Shown one piece after another: positions 13,201-24,510 of a DNA stretch of 64,000 nt. Source of the stretch: Gautieria morchelliformis (taxonomy: Eukaryota > Basidiomycota > Agaricomycetes > Gomphales > Gomphaceae); contig WHVA01000200.1 in the NCBI GenBank assembly GCA_015179125.1, forward strand, positions 62,001 through 126,000, written 5' to 3'. Each line of letters opens with the position of its first letter. The stretch's first letter is position 1. The notes under the pieces were generated by a model, which did not search any database, was not told the origin of the DNA, and was given only the letters and a program-made list of their open reading frames with translations. A program made the position numbers and the translations under genes.

Positions 13201-14495
13201 TGTTCGTCGAGTGCTTGGAGGTCTGAGAGGAGCGAGCTACGCTGCTTCAGCTTCGCAATCTGCTGTTGTTTGCGTTGCAGAGATGTAGTAATGTCTGACG
13301 GATCTCATTATAGACGAAGACCCACTGAGACAACATGCATCCGTACCGAAGCTGTAGGAGAAGAACATTCCACCCTTGGCAAATTCCTTGGCTGTTTCTC
13401 TCACTATCTTTTCGTCCAGTTCCGAGTGTCTTTCTTCAATTGTGGAAGGTGCAGGTGCAGTAGACGCAATGATGGAGTTTAATAGCTCGGTTGGGGCGGC
13501 ACCGGTTTCCATACGGTGCTCCAAACCATTGACCATATCTAGCGACGGGGCCGCTTCGGAAGCAGAGGCGTTCAAAGACGTTGGTTGTCGGCTCCAAAAA
13601 GAAAGTCGAGCGGCCAACGCCTTAGCAACAGGCGACGTGGGAAAGGATGGATTCGGAGTAGAGTGTCCAGAAGAGTTAGACGAGGGTGGTGTTGGAATGT
13701 CTGGTTCTTCATGTAAGAGAGATGGAGATATCATCGGCCTTCGCTCCTCTGGGGCAAAACTGACGTGCGGAGAAGGGGTGGAATCGGAGTGGTCATCACT
13801 GTTTTGTTGAATAACGTGACCACTAGCTACGTCGCTGGTGTCGGTGTCTGCGCGGGGCGGTGTAGGTTTGGCAGCAGTGGGTGCGGAGGGGTGTGTATTG
13901 AGTGACGCCAGCATGTTAACCGTGGCGGCCGCACGAGTTTGTTCAAGTGGTATTGCACTGACGCCGTCTACTTTAAATACAGTGCGAGACTCGTCGAAGA
14001 CTAATCCAGGCTCAAAAGGTTCAATAGTCATCAGAATATCGGACAGTACGTACGATCACCGACCTCAGTGCATGAGGTAATAACTAAAAGATAAGATGCT
14101 GCAGGAGCAGTGATATAATAAGCGATAGGGTTTTACAAGGAATGCGAAGCATACATACCATGAAATAGCCGTAAGATACCTACTATTCCATGCACGGTCG
14201 TGTTCGCGGTGCAGCTAACTTTATCGACTTCAATCTCATCTACAACAGCGTCCTTTCCCCATGAGATTCTTACATACGACACGGCTTGGGCATCGCTATG
14301 TAAGTCGGGACTAAGCATGAGGCCGTGTGTGGTGACAAGCACATGGATAGAGGCATAAGGACAAGGGTGTGGGAGCGGGGGAACGAGAAATTTAGGCCGT
14401 AGAGATACAGAACGAGAAGCAGGTATATGTGTTGAAGGGGGATCCCCTGGTGTGGATGGTTGCGAGGACTTGCGTCTCGAGAACAAGCGCTTCAT
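10289..14495 (-). CDS. SAC-domain phosphoinositide phosphatase with hSac2 domain (INPP5F/Sac2-like)
   Basis: Large multi-exon enzyme expected to remove phosphate from membrane phosphoinositides. The N-terminus ([13 protein letters not shown]) is followed by a Ser/Pro/Thr-rich region. The SAC domain then begins with [15 protein letters not shown] and continues with a [12 protein letters not shown]-like segment, [15 protein letters not shown] and [20 protein letters not shown]. The catalytic motif [12 protein letters not shown] (CX5R type, near 11835-11895) is intact. Toward the C-terminus, [24 protein letters not shown] and [11 protein letters not shown] match the hSac2 domain that distinguishes Sac2/INPP5F from Sac1. 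There is no obvious C-terminal transmembrane pair, again unlike Sac1. At least eight short introns interrupt it. The start at 14495 and stop at 10289 are in open frame; internal splice sites were not all resolved. Confidence 0.87.
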
Positions 14496-14623
14496 GACGG
14501 TAGCTCATATCAATTGAATTATGTCGCGTGCGGGTACAAATAAATCAATACTAAAAGGTACGTCATTGATGCCGCTAATTCACAAATGTTATTTTCACAA
14601 TAATTCTCATTGCTAGTCGAACT

Positions 14624-15859
14624 CTACGCAGTAGCTGTTACAGGAACCTGGACGTCCGCTGAGCTCAAACCCATCGTTCTCTGGTCATATCCATAGCCAC
14701 CAGTCGCACCAGGAATTTCAGGACCATCATAGTGCAGCTTCGTGAGATCGTAGTTTCCTATAGCAATCATAAGCATGAGCTCTGCCAACAAGAGATATGA
14801 ATCGTACCAATGAATTGCCATCCATCTTCTTTAACGTGATAGAGGTTGCACGTGTTGCCTGAGAATGCATCACGGTGACCGGCGGCGTAGATGCTTCGCC
14901 TTCCTAGTTCTTGCGCCTCCTCATCTGTCAGATCCCAACGGTACCCTTGATCGAGGACACCATATGCAAATGTACTTCCCGAACCGACGGAGAAGAGATT
15001 GCCCTTCAGTCGGGTGCCATCTGAGTCCACGTAGAACACAGCAGGGCCCTAAGAACGAGTCAGCGGCGGTGACAAGCAAACAGTAGGTTCGTACTGTTTT
15101 ATCCCATCCGCAAATCATTGTTCCCTGGAAAACTCATCAATTACCCATCACATATTAGTGGCGAAATACGCACCATACTCAACCCCATCCCCTTGTAGCT
15201 ATAAACAAGATTGCTGAGATATTTACTTGCAGCTGCCACCGAAATTCTTTCTCTATTTCGCAACTCGTGAAGCCGACATTGAATGCCAAGGTAGGTCTCC
15301 CAGTATTGACAGTCCGCTGAGACACAAGGTCAGTACCATAAATCGGGTCCAAAGCAGAAAAACGTACCTGCGCCCCCAGCCATAGTACCAAGTAAAAACT
15401 TATTAATTTCAATGACTTTCTTCACAGTGCCCGAGGCTATAACCGTCTGTAAGCCTGTGATGGTATGCGCTGAAGAGACACTATTTACCAATGTAGCTTC
15501 CTGCTGTAGCCCTCGAGTCTACTGCAACAATGACGCCGCCCTGGAAACGGAAGGCAAGGGTGGTTGTACCGTGCTGGATCTTGATCCTGCACGAAGGGTC
15601 CACATGGTCGTCGGTATGTAATCTAAGGAAGGAGGTAGGCTGGATTCTCATGTGAGCCATCAGGAATAATAGCTCGATTCGAAACACGTACGTCTGGAAC
15701 AGCAGGCATGGTGAAGCTCAACGAGCCAGCTGCACCCAAGCTCCCAAACCCTCCTGAGGAGCCCCACATTGCGTTTGAAACGCCGTCATCCTCGGCGTGT
15801 CTGTCAGGAATCTCCTGTGATGCACTCGAAGACGCAAAGCGAGATACGAGAGAGTTCAT
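14624..15859 (-). CDS. PRE2: 20S proteasome subunit beta type-5 (chymotrypsin-like)
   Basis: Catalytic beta5 subunit of the proteasome core. A propeptide of roughly 75-100 residues ([17 protein letters not shown]...) precedes the self-cleavage site [11 protein letters not shown]; the Thr after Gly becomes the N-terminal nucleophile. [17 protein letters not shown] holds the conserved Asp and active-site surroundings. [32 protein letters not shown] and [14 protein letters not shown] are also typical. The C-terminal exon runs from [11 protein letters not shown] to the stop at 14624. About seven small introns separate the exons. It lies 128 bases from the start of the neighbouring SAC gene on the same strand. 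Confidence 0.95.
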
Positions 15860-16012
15860 GGTTGGTGGAAAGACGCGCTGACGCGGCGCGTGTATAGCGC
15901 TACTCTGTTTTCCTTACGTAATGACCTCCCGAAATACCTGAATGCGGTCTATAAAAGGCTGCGCTATTTATTCTCTGTTTCGCGGGCGCGTCTTTTGAGC
16001 TCCAGTGCAGAA

Positions 16013-17042
16013 ATGGAGTGGTCCCCTCCTAAACAGTATGACCAAACAGCACACCAGCCTGCTCCCCATGCTAGTCAGGTGAACCCGTCTGGAGAATGGG
16101 CTCCGCCACCCAGTTTTTACCAGCATGCCCCGAATACCATGCCCCCTGGAACACATCAGGCACCATGGAACTTGCCCAATTATCAACCAGCCCCTCCAAG
16201 GCAACAAGAGCCTATCATCCCCCCGGTGAACACGTCTGGAGAATGGGCTCCACCACCCAGTTTTTACCAGCATGCCCCGAATACCGTGCCCACTGGAACA
16301 CATCAGGCACCATGGAACTTGCCCAATTACCAACCAGCTCCTCCGATGCGACTGGAGCTCATCATTCCCCCAAAGTATAATGGAGATGTTATCAATGAAG
16401 GGAGTGGCAAAATGTATCATCTGAGAACAACAGACATCCATTCAACTATTCTTTCTGATACTTCTGGGTATATGATCGGCCGGATTGACTGGAAGCAGAA
16501 TCCTGCCCACACGGTGGTCAAAATTCGGCAGAATACTTGGCAGCAGGACCAGCTTCTTTATACGAACAGAGACATGTGATTCGTTCACTGGGTTTACTTG
16601 TGCAATGCTTTTACCAATATGCTCTTCCAGGTCCCACACCTTTCCCGTCAACCATGTAGCTGGTGAGTTCACGTGGAAAAACGTCGCAAAGGGCATAGAG
16701 GCAAGTGGGTGGTGTCACTATGGTACATGCAATACCTCTTATACATGTTCTCTTAGTGCTTTGATGCCTCGAGTTCCAAAGTCGCGGATTTCCCTTACAG
16801 AAAGTACGGCACATCTCATTACTTGCTGCTTGTTTACCCAATGCCCCCTATTCTGGAACAGAACTAGCACTATCAGAATCGAACAGTCACAAGCTGCCTA
16901 CAGAGAATTGATTATACTTACTGCGCTTTTGATACATCACGAACAATCAAACCATCGTGAGGGGATTATGGGCCGGGTTGGTGAAGGGTTTACTGAGGGA
17001 GTAGCAGAAGGAGTTATCAGTGGAATTTTAGGGGGGGCTTGA
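16013..17042 (+). CDS. Hypothetical proline-rich protein with duplicated 49-residue unit
   Basis: From ATG 16013 the protein opens with a Pro/Gln-rich region in which a 49-residue unit (147 bases) occurs twice. Copies start near 16082 and 16229, each containing SGEWAPPPSFYQHAPNT, GTHQAPWNLPNYQPAPP and IIPP. A C-terminal region follows with SGKMYHLRTTDIHSTIL and GYMIGRIDWKQNP, which has the feel of the beta-rich DUF6593-type domain common in mushrooms; this match is from memory and weak. Exon 1 meets a TGA at 16577. The rest (VNHVAGEFTWKNVAKG, then a hydrophobic segment RELIILTALLIHH and a Gly/Val-rich tail to 17042) is probably joined by introns near 16576-16629, 16663-16702 and 16722-16756, but I could not build a continuous frame. 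It may be a pseudogene. Confidence 0.5.
16082..16375 (+). repeat. Two in-frame tandem 147-bp coding repeats
   Basis: The repeat period is exactly 147 bases, as seen from TCTGGAGAATGGGCTC at 16088 and again at 16235. The copies are highly similar, differing at few positions, and keep frame. This suggests a fairly recent duplication or ongoing unequal exchange. Confidence 0.85.
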
Positions 17043-17333
17043 TCCAAGAAACAGGGGAAACATATTACCCTTGCTGATCTTCGTGAGTTTAACGCTATGG
17101 TGTCTGTGTCCGTAACACCAGGATCGCTTCCCCAGGTTTCCTAGTCCCTATACCTCGAGGGGCTTAGCAAGCACATGCTAAGCCGAGGTATCCTATGATC
17201 CTCCGCAGTTCACACATATTTATATGAAGAATTGGCGTTGTTGTACACTCTAACACTCTAACAATGGAAAGCCAGTGGCCATCAGTTATCTCCGCGGACT
17301 TTATGCCCGAACTCCCTCTATCTACTACGTACC

Positions 17334-18302
17334 ATGTCCTCGCCTGAGCACTTTCTGCAGCCAGCACAAGGCATATCCAACCCGCCTTTCTCTTACTTCC
17401 CCGTTGAAGTTGTCAGGTTGATATTCGAGCTCTCCGCGATGCAGAGCGATCGGACAGCAGCGAGCCTGGTCCGTGTGTCTAAGCTTGTGCACGGCTGGGT
17501 CTTGCCAATTTTATACGAGACGATCGTCATTGAACGGCCAGAAGTTTTCCTACGAATCGTGACCATCATCCCCTCTGCAAAACACCCACATTTGGCCCTC
17601 CTTGTCCGCAATGTTTGTATTAGCCTACCCGCGCGGTTTGATGACAACTTATATCAAGCGACGGTATTCCCGTGGGACGTCGATAAGTTCCTACGCGCCT
17701 GCAGAAATCTCCAGAATCTCTACATAAATGACACCTACACACGATTTCGTTATCCAATGGGTTGTCACCGACACCTCAGACAGCTACATTGCGGCTCATG
17801 GGATTCGTGGTTGAACCATGATTTTCTATCATTCGACACACTCACCCACCTCCGTGTCGACCTTGCATACAATTCCGGAATAGGTCCCTCATGGGTGCCA
17901 CTGCTCCCGCCCTCAACAAGGTTGCCAAATCTTACCCACCTTGCAATTGGAACAGACAGGCGTAATGCCGCGTCGGAATTGCGCAACGCCTCCAATTTCC
18001 TGCGCCGGGTTCTTGCCAGGGAAGGCGTTGTCATGGTTGTCTTGACGATCTGGTTCTGCTGGTCAGAGACCAGGAGCCTAACCGAGATCTTTGCGCGGGT
18101 TTCGGACCCGAGACTTTGCGTCTTGATGATGTTCGATAGTCCTCACGGCGGGTCCTCAGTCAGGGAATGGGAAGACGAGGTGCAAGGGAGGAAAAGCATT
18201 TGGGATAAAGCGGACGTAATAATGAAGCGACATCGGGAAGGTGGAGGTCAGGGAATCGCAATAGGCAGTTTAGAGATAGATACCTCCACTGACTATCGAT
18301 GA
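17334..18302 (+). CDS. F-box-like protein, single exon
   Basis: An uninterrupted 322-residue frame. Residues about 20-65 (YFPVEVVRLIFELSAM, then SLVRVSKLVHGWVLPILY) have the fungal F-box pattern: a Pro-Val-Glu-Val-Val hydrophobic helix followed by a Leu/Val-rich helix. The remainder carries degenerate leucine-rich patterns (LRQLHCGSWDS, FDTLTHLRVDL, LPNLTHLAIG), typical of the large mushroom F-box family. Such proteins recruit substrates to SCF ubiquitin ligases through Skp1, whose gene lies at 51222 in this window; the linkage is probably coincidental. Substrate is unknown. No signal peptide or membrane segment is seen. Confidence 0.7.
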   Translation: MSSPEHFLQPAQGISNPPFSYFPVEVVRLIFELSAMQSDRTAASLVRVSKLVHGWVLPILYETIVIERPEVFLRIVTIIPSAKHPHLALLVRNVCISLPARFDDNLYQATVFPWDVDKFLRACRNLQNLYINDTYTRFRYPMGCHRHLRQLHCGSWDSWLNHDFLSFDTLTHLRVDLAYNSGIGPSWVPLLPPSTRLPNLTHLAIGTDRRNAASELRNASNFLRRVLAREGVVMVVLTIWFCWSETRSLTEIFARVSDPRLCVLMMFDSPHGGSSVREWEDEVQGRKSIWDKADVIMKRHREGGGQGIAIGSLEIDTSTDYR

Positions 18303-18499
18303 GTGTAGTCGAATATATTCTGATTACTTCTCGTCAACCAAGAAGAGTAACTAGTCGCCATTACTGTATACATGATATAGTTCGCAAGAAGCACGTGGGA
18401 TGGCCTCGGTGCATATGAGAGATAATAACAGATCAACAGTATAAAACAAACGTGGTCAAGACCGCATTATCCTACATGAGGTGTTTTGGACTTTCGACA

Positions 18500-21400
18500 T
18501 CACTGCTTGTTCTGAGCCTCCTCGGGTGCCATGGCAGAAGCCGACGGCTGCGGCGGGGGGCGCTGAGCCTGGGTCTCCGCTTGAGCCTGGGCCTGAGCAT
18601 GCACTTGGACTTGCGCTTGGTTTATGCCTACTAATGCGCCCGCTGCCTGTGCGTGGGCCAAGGCCTGCATCGCTGCTGGATCCTGGGAGAGCGAAAAGCG
18701 AGAGAAGAACGTGTCCCACTGATCCCAGTCGAACATGCTCCCTGGGATCCCCTCCAGTAGTCCGTTGTCCGTCACCGCGAATTGCTCGAGGTTCGCATGC
18801 GGCGCAGGCTCATCGAGTACGTTCATTACTTGCACCTGTTGTGGTCCGAGGGCGCCATTCAAACTAGGATTTACGTTGGGCAAATTGGAGAGAGGTGTGT
18901 AGTTGACCAAAGAGGATGAAGAAGTCAGCCCTGAGGAAGCTTGAGGGTCTATCCGTCAGATGATGCTTATAAAGTCAAACGACTCACTGTGGCTGTCCGC
19001 GTCTTTGTTTACGCTTTGTCCGAGACCATCCCCTTTTAATACAATAGTGCCTTTTGGTAAGTCACTATAGTCGCCATTCGGGCGCTCCGCAGCGACGAAC
19101 ACACCTCCCCCAGGCTGACTGGGGTCTTTCTTGAACATCAGTCCTCGAAGGGCCTCTGGGAACTTCCCGCGGGGCCGGACACCAACGGTAGGATTCAGGG
19201 GCTCAGTGCTTGACGAAGGCGTCGAGGCAGCTGCTGCAACAGGAGTCTGTGTAGACTCATACAGCAAGGCAATAATCTCGGCAGTCTGGTACAACCGAAT
19301 TAACAAAGGAACGATGGCCTCAGTGGATATAACATACCTTTCGCCGTGTAGATCTGTGATCAGGCTGCAATGTTGCTTCCCACCTTTTGATACAGTCTCT
19401 GAGCTTACGCAGAGCTGCAGCCGCCTCAGGATCTTGACGCCTAGCCCACGTGTGATACTGTAAAATACACCTAGAGTCAACGCCACAAGCCAGGGAAGAG
19501 TTATATCCTACACACCTGGACAAGCGCACAGCTGGTGGCGCAGTACGACACGAGCATCCACACGTCATACATACGCTCATGTGCATCGAGCCAGTCGATT
19601 GACTCGCGCGAGAGCCGTATGAGACCGGACCATCTTTCGATCGTCAGCGCAAACTTGAGGTGCACCGGGACGGTATATGAGATACGCATGAAAACACGCC
19701 AAAAGAGCATGCAGACACATGTGTAGAAAAGATGTAGTAGTCCTGCATGCTGTGGCGATTCTGCGCCTTGGAACTGTAGTTTAGAAGGCAGGTTGTCGTT
19801 CCACTTGTCAATGTCAGCGAGAAGCTTCTCAAGCCCCTCATCCGTTGCAAGTACTAAGCCACTGGGACTGCATCATACTATGAGTCCTGCGCTGCACAGT
19901 TTTCTACACAACCATCATACCTGTATATCATTTTGAGCACTCGTCCCAGGAGAATGCTAAGCTTGAGCAATTCGTTCAGGTACATATCCTCCACGGCCTC
20001 CGACGATGTGAGCCTCACGTCGCAATCTTCCACGTCGATCATAAACGGGTGTCCGTAGGTCAAGCTGCACCAGCGATCGCTGATAACACATGCGGCCCAG
20101 AGGCGTCGGCGCAAATCAAGGTTTTGCTTGACGGACTCGGCACGGTGGAGACCCAAATCCTGCGCCTAAGCAAAATCGCTTGAATGCTAGCCAGAAGTAG
20201 GGAAGAAAAATTCTCACCATTCTGACAGCCGTGCCAAGCCTCAGCCAGAAGGCGGAGAGTGCATTCGACACGAACTGCGAGTGACAATCGGCACACATTC
20301 CTAGTACCAACAGAGCCTGCAGGTTCACCGTTGAGGCCGTGCTGAGGACATCCTCTGCTTTGATTACAGTCGAAACCGCGTTACGGAGGTTATCAAAAAT
20401 GGCGGGAGGAACATCGCGGCAAGCAGCGGCGACCGAGCAAATGGCATACAGAAGTATAGGCGGCGGGGATGTCGAGGAAAGGAACTCGTCGCGGGACACG
20501 ACAGTGAACATGGGAGCAACGTCATTAAAGTAACTATTGACAAGGCGCTCCACGACGTCACGTTCGATCCGGAGGTCAGTTGATCTAGAAAGCGTGGGCG
20601 TGGAGTCGCTAGGCGCAGGCTCTGTGACCTGAATGAAGCTGTCCCCGGATTTGCTGACCTCCCAGGTGTGGTGATAACGAAGATCGTAGTTTTCATATGC
20701 GCGCGTTGGCACGGTCGTGGTGGAGTGCAATAGGTATGCAGCACTGGTGGGGCCTCCATGCGGGAATATGTGGACAAAAGGAAGGGTATGAAATAGACCA
20801 TTGCTCACCTAGTACCTTAGTCTCTGCCTTAGCCAATGCCTCGGACTTGGGAGTGCCAGTACGGCGAGCGGGGTCAGCGCCGTCACGCTTATCGGCCGCT
20901 GCGGCGGCGGCGGCGGCCTCTTCTTCGAGGCGCTTCTTTTTAAAGCGGGTTTCCGTTATGGGGAGGAAGAAGGTACAATCGAAACCATATTGCTTGCAAT
21001 GCTGGCACTGCGGCGGGTCGATGTCCGGCAGAACGTCACAGCTGATACGTAGAAGCGTGAGCGAACGCCACGCCAACGGCAACGAACGGCGCATACCGAA
21101 TTTTCCTTGAGCGACAGGAGTCACAGGCCCTTTGGGTTTTGGTGCGTTTCTTGAGATCTGCATTGTCCAGGTCCTCCTCAGACTTTGTGCGATCTTCGGA
21201 CTTGCGTTTGCGCTTGAGACCTTTGGCTGTCGCTGTAGTAGAAGGGGCGGGCGCGGATGCAGGCTGAGGCGAGGGTTGGGGAACGTCGGGCGGGCGGGAC
21301 GGTGGGAAGCCGCTTGGCCCTATCGGCGGATACTGATGGTAACTGTACGGGTGGTGGCCATACGGCGGGGCATGAGGGTGGGGCGGGAGGCCATATGGAT

Positions 21401-21725
21401 ACATGCCGGGCATGGGGCCAGCATTGGTGCCGACAGGCCCCGGACCGGGGAGAGGATGGTGAGGATGAGGGTAGTGCTGGGGAGGGATGTATGGAGAGTG
21501 ATGAGGCGGATAGTTTGGGTTCATACTTGGCAGAGGCGGCAGGGAGTAATGCAACCTGCCGGCCGAGACGGGTGGTTCAGGCGGACTTATGGGAGGAACG
21601 TCGGCGGGAGCGACGGCAGAGGGAGCGGCAGGACGACGGCGACGAGCGTCGGACGGGTGGGGAGAGTGCCGTGCGGAGCTTTGTGGTTTTGAGGAAGAAG
21701 GAGGAGGGCTAGCTCTCGGAGCCAT
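18500..21725 (-). CDS. Zn2-Cys6 fungal transcription factor with fungal-specific regulatory domain
   Basis: Nuclear DNA-binding regulator. The N-terminal 170 residues are very rich in Pro, His, Tyr and Gly. A basic stretch (LKRKRKSEDRTKSEED) then leads to the binuclear zinc cluster: ACDSCRSRKIR, an intron near 21037-21068, then CDVLPDIDPPQCQHCKQYG and FDCTFFLPI. The six cysteines are present. A linker (TETRFKKKRLEEEA) and an alanine run follow. The middle homology region includes VERLVNSYFNDVAPMFTVV, LRRRLWAACVISDRW and SLTYGHPFMIDVEDCDV, the usual fungal_trans signature. The C-terminus is Gln/Ala-rich with GSMFDWDQWDTFFSRF, an acidic-aromatic activator-like patch, and ends at 18500. Introns are numerous. 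The target pathway is not identifiable; the cluster resembles cutinase- or lipid-type activators only loosely. Confidence 0.88.
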
Positions 21726-23572
21726 ATGGACAATATTATCAACCGTTTGTCAAACTGTAGTAAGGTGTGGTCGTCACAGCGGTGCTGCGGTGACAGTCGG
21801 ATAACGATCCCGCTGACGAAGCTAGGCAAGGTCACCAGGTTGATTCCACTAGGGCGGGCCGAAGAAACGTTTTTATTCCCACCTCGATTGTTCCTCTCTT
21901 GTTGTAATAGATCAGAGATCGCAGATTTGACGCCAACGAGGAGCTGGTTCTACGGTCGAATCTGAACGAATTGTCGGTGTGAGACCAGTTCCGTCGGACT
22001 TTGAAACGCGGCGCCCTCTTTCAGCTCCCCCGACTGTCCCGATTTCTGACTGCCGGAGTTCGAAGATGGTGCGTGATCAGGCACTCTGCAGGTAGAAATT
22101 ATTAGTGTAAAACAGAGGCCGCGTGATGCGGCGATGTGGAACTACGAAGAATGGGCTGAGACTTCAATACACGTCCAAATCTGTGGAGGTAGCACCACCC
22201 TGCGAAAGTTTTCCACTAGCCTGATGCGCTCACACATGGTGTCTCCGGTGTTGTCCCATTAGAGAAGGCAACAACAACGAATACAGCCGGACAATATAAA
22301 GAAAGGAGCGTGCTGTACCGTGATTTGAATGCCGATGCGAAACTGGTCGCACCGTGTCGTCACTCTTCTGAATCCTCAGCGCAGCGCCACTGGCTTCGCC
22401 GGCGCCTTCCATTCTTCTCTTCTCAGAGCACATTGCTTCCTCCGAATCGGACGGGCTTGCCGGGGTCTGGACATGCTGGTACCGCAAGTTCCGCCCAGAT
22501 GAGAAGTTGCATCCAGTCTTGGCTTGTGTCACACCTTCTCCCATGTAGAGAGGGAAATCACTCACTCCCGTCGCCGTCATGTTGACTCTCTGCACAAGGA
22601 GCTGATTCAGAGCGCGAGACCATCCTGAGAATGCCCATTCCCCACGGGCCAGCATGGGCCAAGAAGAATTAACTATGCCAGAAATTCGGTGTGCGCAGTG
22701 TCCTCTCAAGTTATCATAGCTCCAATGATAGGGCTCTCGAAACGCCATTGGTCTTTCGCTTCCGGGCACTGCAGATCGCGGGAATGAAACGTAAAGAATC
22801 ACTCTCCATTTCGTTTGAAGAAAAGTATAGTTACCAGCACTGTTTGCCTATGGAGGTTATGACAATGCGACAGTGAGGTCTGTGACGCGATGTCACACCA
22901 TCCTCCATCAAAAAAAAAAAACTTGCGAATCGCATCTTCGATATATACAACTGCTCCGTGGGATATTTCAGTCTCCGTGTCGCTTCCGATACGGTTTCCG
23001 GCGACTCAATGCAGTGGCTTAGGGTGTTGTTTTTTCTCTCTTGCGACTGCGACGCTTTACCCCAGTTTACACAACGATGTAGACCATGTGAATCTATCCA
23101 GTCTCCAAGCAAATATTTGCATTACACTACGTGTCATCATTGGTCCAGGTCATCGTGGCATGTTTCACTCACCAAGTTCTGAAATAGGATTACCGAAATC
23201 TCATCGGCCGACATCCTCTTGGTTCTCTGTGGGGAGTGGAAGGTGCGAACATCCCGGATTAACTATCGTGATATACTGTGTGTTCCGAATCGGACTGATC
23301 CCCTTCTGCAAGGCGTGAGCCATTAATAAAGCTTGCTCTATACTAATCGAATTTCGCGAGTGGCGATGGCATGGCTCATTTGTGGCCCAAGGCTGAAAGG
23401 TTCTTGGGACATGGTGGACACATGCATGGAGCTACTGACTCATATATATGCCGGATTCCGTGGCTTTCCCGGCGCATCCACCCATGGATAAACATTGATC
23501 CCCGTAGGTTTCGTGCCTATGCACTGACCGCATCAGCCTGACTTCCGCAGATGTCGAGGAACGACTTCGGCA

Positions 23573-23720
23573 TTGTTGTGTTACCCCTGGTTTTATTGGT
23601 GGATGTCTACCACGCGAATGGCGCGGCACTGCCCCACGCAGTCCATTCGTGGTTGTTATATTACCCGTGGCTTCATTCTACCACGCGAATGGTGCGGCAT
23701 TGCGTTGTCAGTCCAATAGC
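23573..23720. repeat. Decayed direct doublet
   Basis: Two adjacent segments share a ttGTtrTrTTACCCsTGGyTT start, then CTACCACGCGAATGG and GCGGCAyTGC. The copies begin about 75 bases apart and differ by substitutions and a small gap. Confidence 0.55.
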
Positions 23721-23820
23721 ACCAGCGGCTGCCAACAGAGAACCCTCGCAATCGTAGATGGTCCAAGGATGGCATTCGATTGCATAAAACAACTAGTATG
23801 ATTTTAATCGCTTTGGTGGC

Positions 23821-24222
23821 ATTTTGCTCGTTATTTGTCAGGCTTATCGTCCTCGGCGATTCACGTGGACTTTGACCTTGTCACTTGGTAGGCTTAACTT
23901 CCTCGGCGATTCGTGTGGACTTTGACCAGACATCTTGGCATGTTGCTCGTCACTTGGCAGGCTTAACTTCCTTGGCGATGCATGTGAACTTTGACCAGAC
24001 ACCCTGGCATTTTGCTCGTCACTTGGCAGGCTTAACTTCCTTGGCGATGCATGTGAACTTTGACCAGACACCCTGGCATTTTGCTCGTCACTTGGCAGGC
24101 TTAACTTCCTTGGCGATGCATGTGAACTTTGACCAGACACCCTGGCATTTTGCTCGTCACTTGGCAGGCTTAACTTCCTTGGCGATTCATGTCGACTTTG
24201 ACCAGGCACCTTGGCATTTTTC
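23821..24222. repeat. 69-bp minisatellite, about five to six copies
   Basis: Unit length is exactly 69 bases, starting GGCTTAACTTCCTTGGCGAT. Copies begin at 23891, 23960, 24029, 24098 and 24167, with a shortened, divergent copy before them (23841-23890). The copies at 23960, 24029 and 24098 appear identical to each other, while the outer ones are diverged. Because 69 is a multiple of three, frames stay open on both strands (plus unit containing AGLTSLAMHVNFDQTPWHF, minus unit containing SPRKLSLPSDEQ). I read this as repeat geometry rather than proof of coding. Confidence 0.9.
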
Positions 24223-24485
24223 AACGAGTGTCTACCGACGCATCATGGGCCACGGCGGAATAACATGCAACGGAGAGCCAGAGAACCAACCTGACGGTCC
24301 TCGCGGTTTGTCAGATAGACATGAAGAAGAGTCACCACTTTCCTGCTGGTCGTTCAGTAGGTGTCGCGTACATCCCTTGTCCCTTGATACAAGTGCAAAG
24401 TTTCAAAATGCCGGAACCCACGGGCAACAGATCTGGACGTCATACCAACATGGCATCTCGTGTCAACCAAAGCTGCAACGCCTTT

Positions 24486-24510
24486 TGCAACTGCAACGGT
24501 TGCAGTTGCA
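24486..24510. repeat. Perfect 25-base palindrome
   Basis: Arms TGCAACTGCAAC and GTTGCAGTTGCA flank a single central G. Each arm is itself built from repeated TGCAAC units. It could form a cruciform or be a dimeric protein-binding site. Confidence 0.8.

Noticed and set aside
13376-13810. 144-codon plus-strand frame
   Set aside because: It is the antisense shadow of the Ser/Pro-rich region of the Sac2-like phosphatase.
21132-21692. Long plus-strand frames opposite the transcription factor
   Set aside because: They are antisense shadows of the Pro/His/Gly-rich N-terminus of the minus-strand gene.
22230-22802. 190-codon open frame on minus
   Set aside because: Length is within chance expectation for six frames over 64 kb. 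Composition is not protein-like, no splice context or family motif is seen, and it lies in a repeat-rich gene-poor region.
23821-24222. Possible CRISPR-like array
   Set aside because: Copies are contiguous with no unique spacers, in a eukaryotic context. It is a minisatellite.
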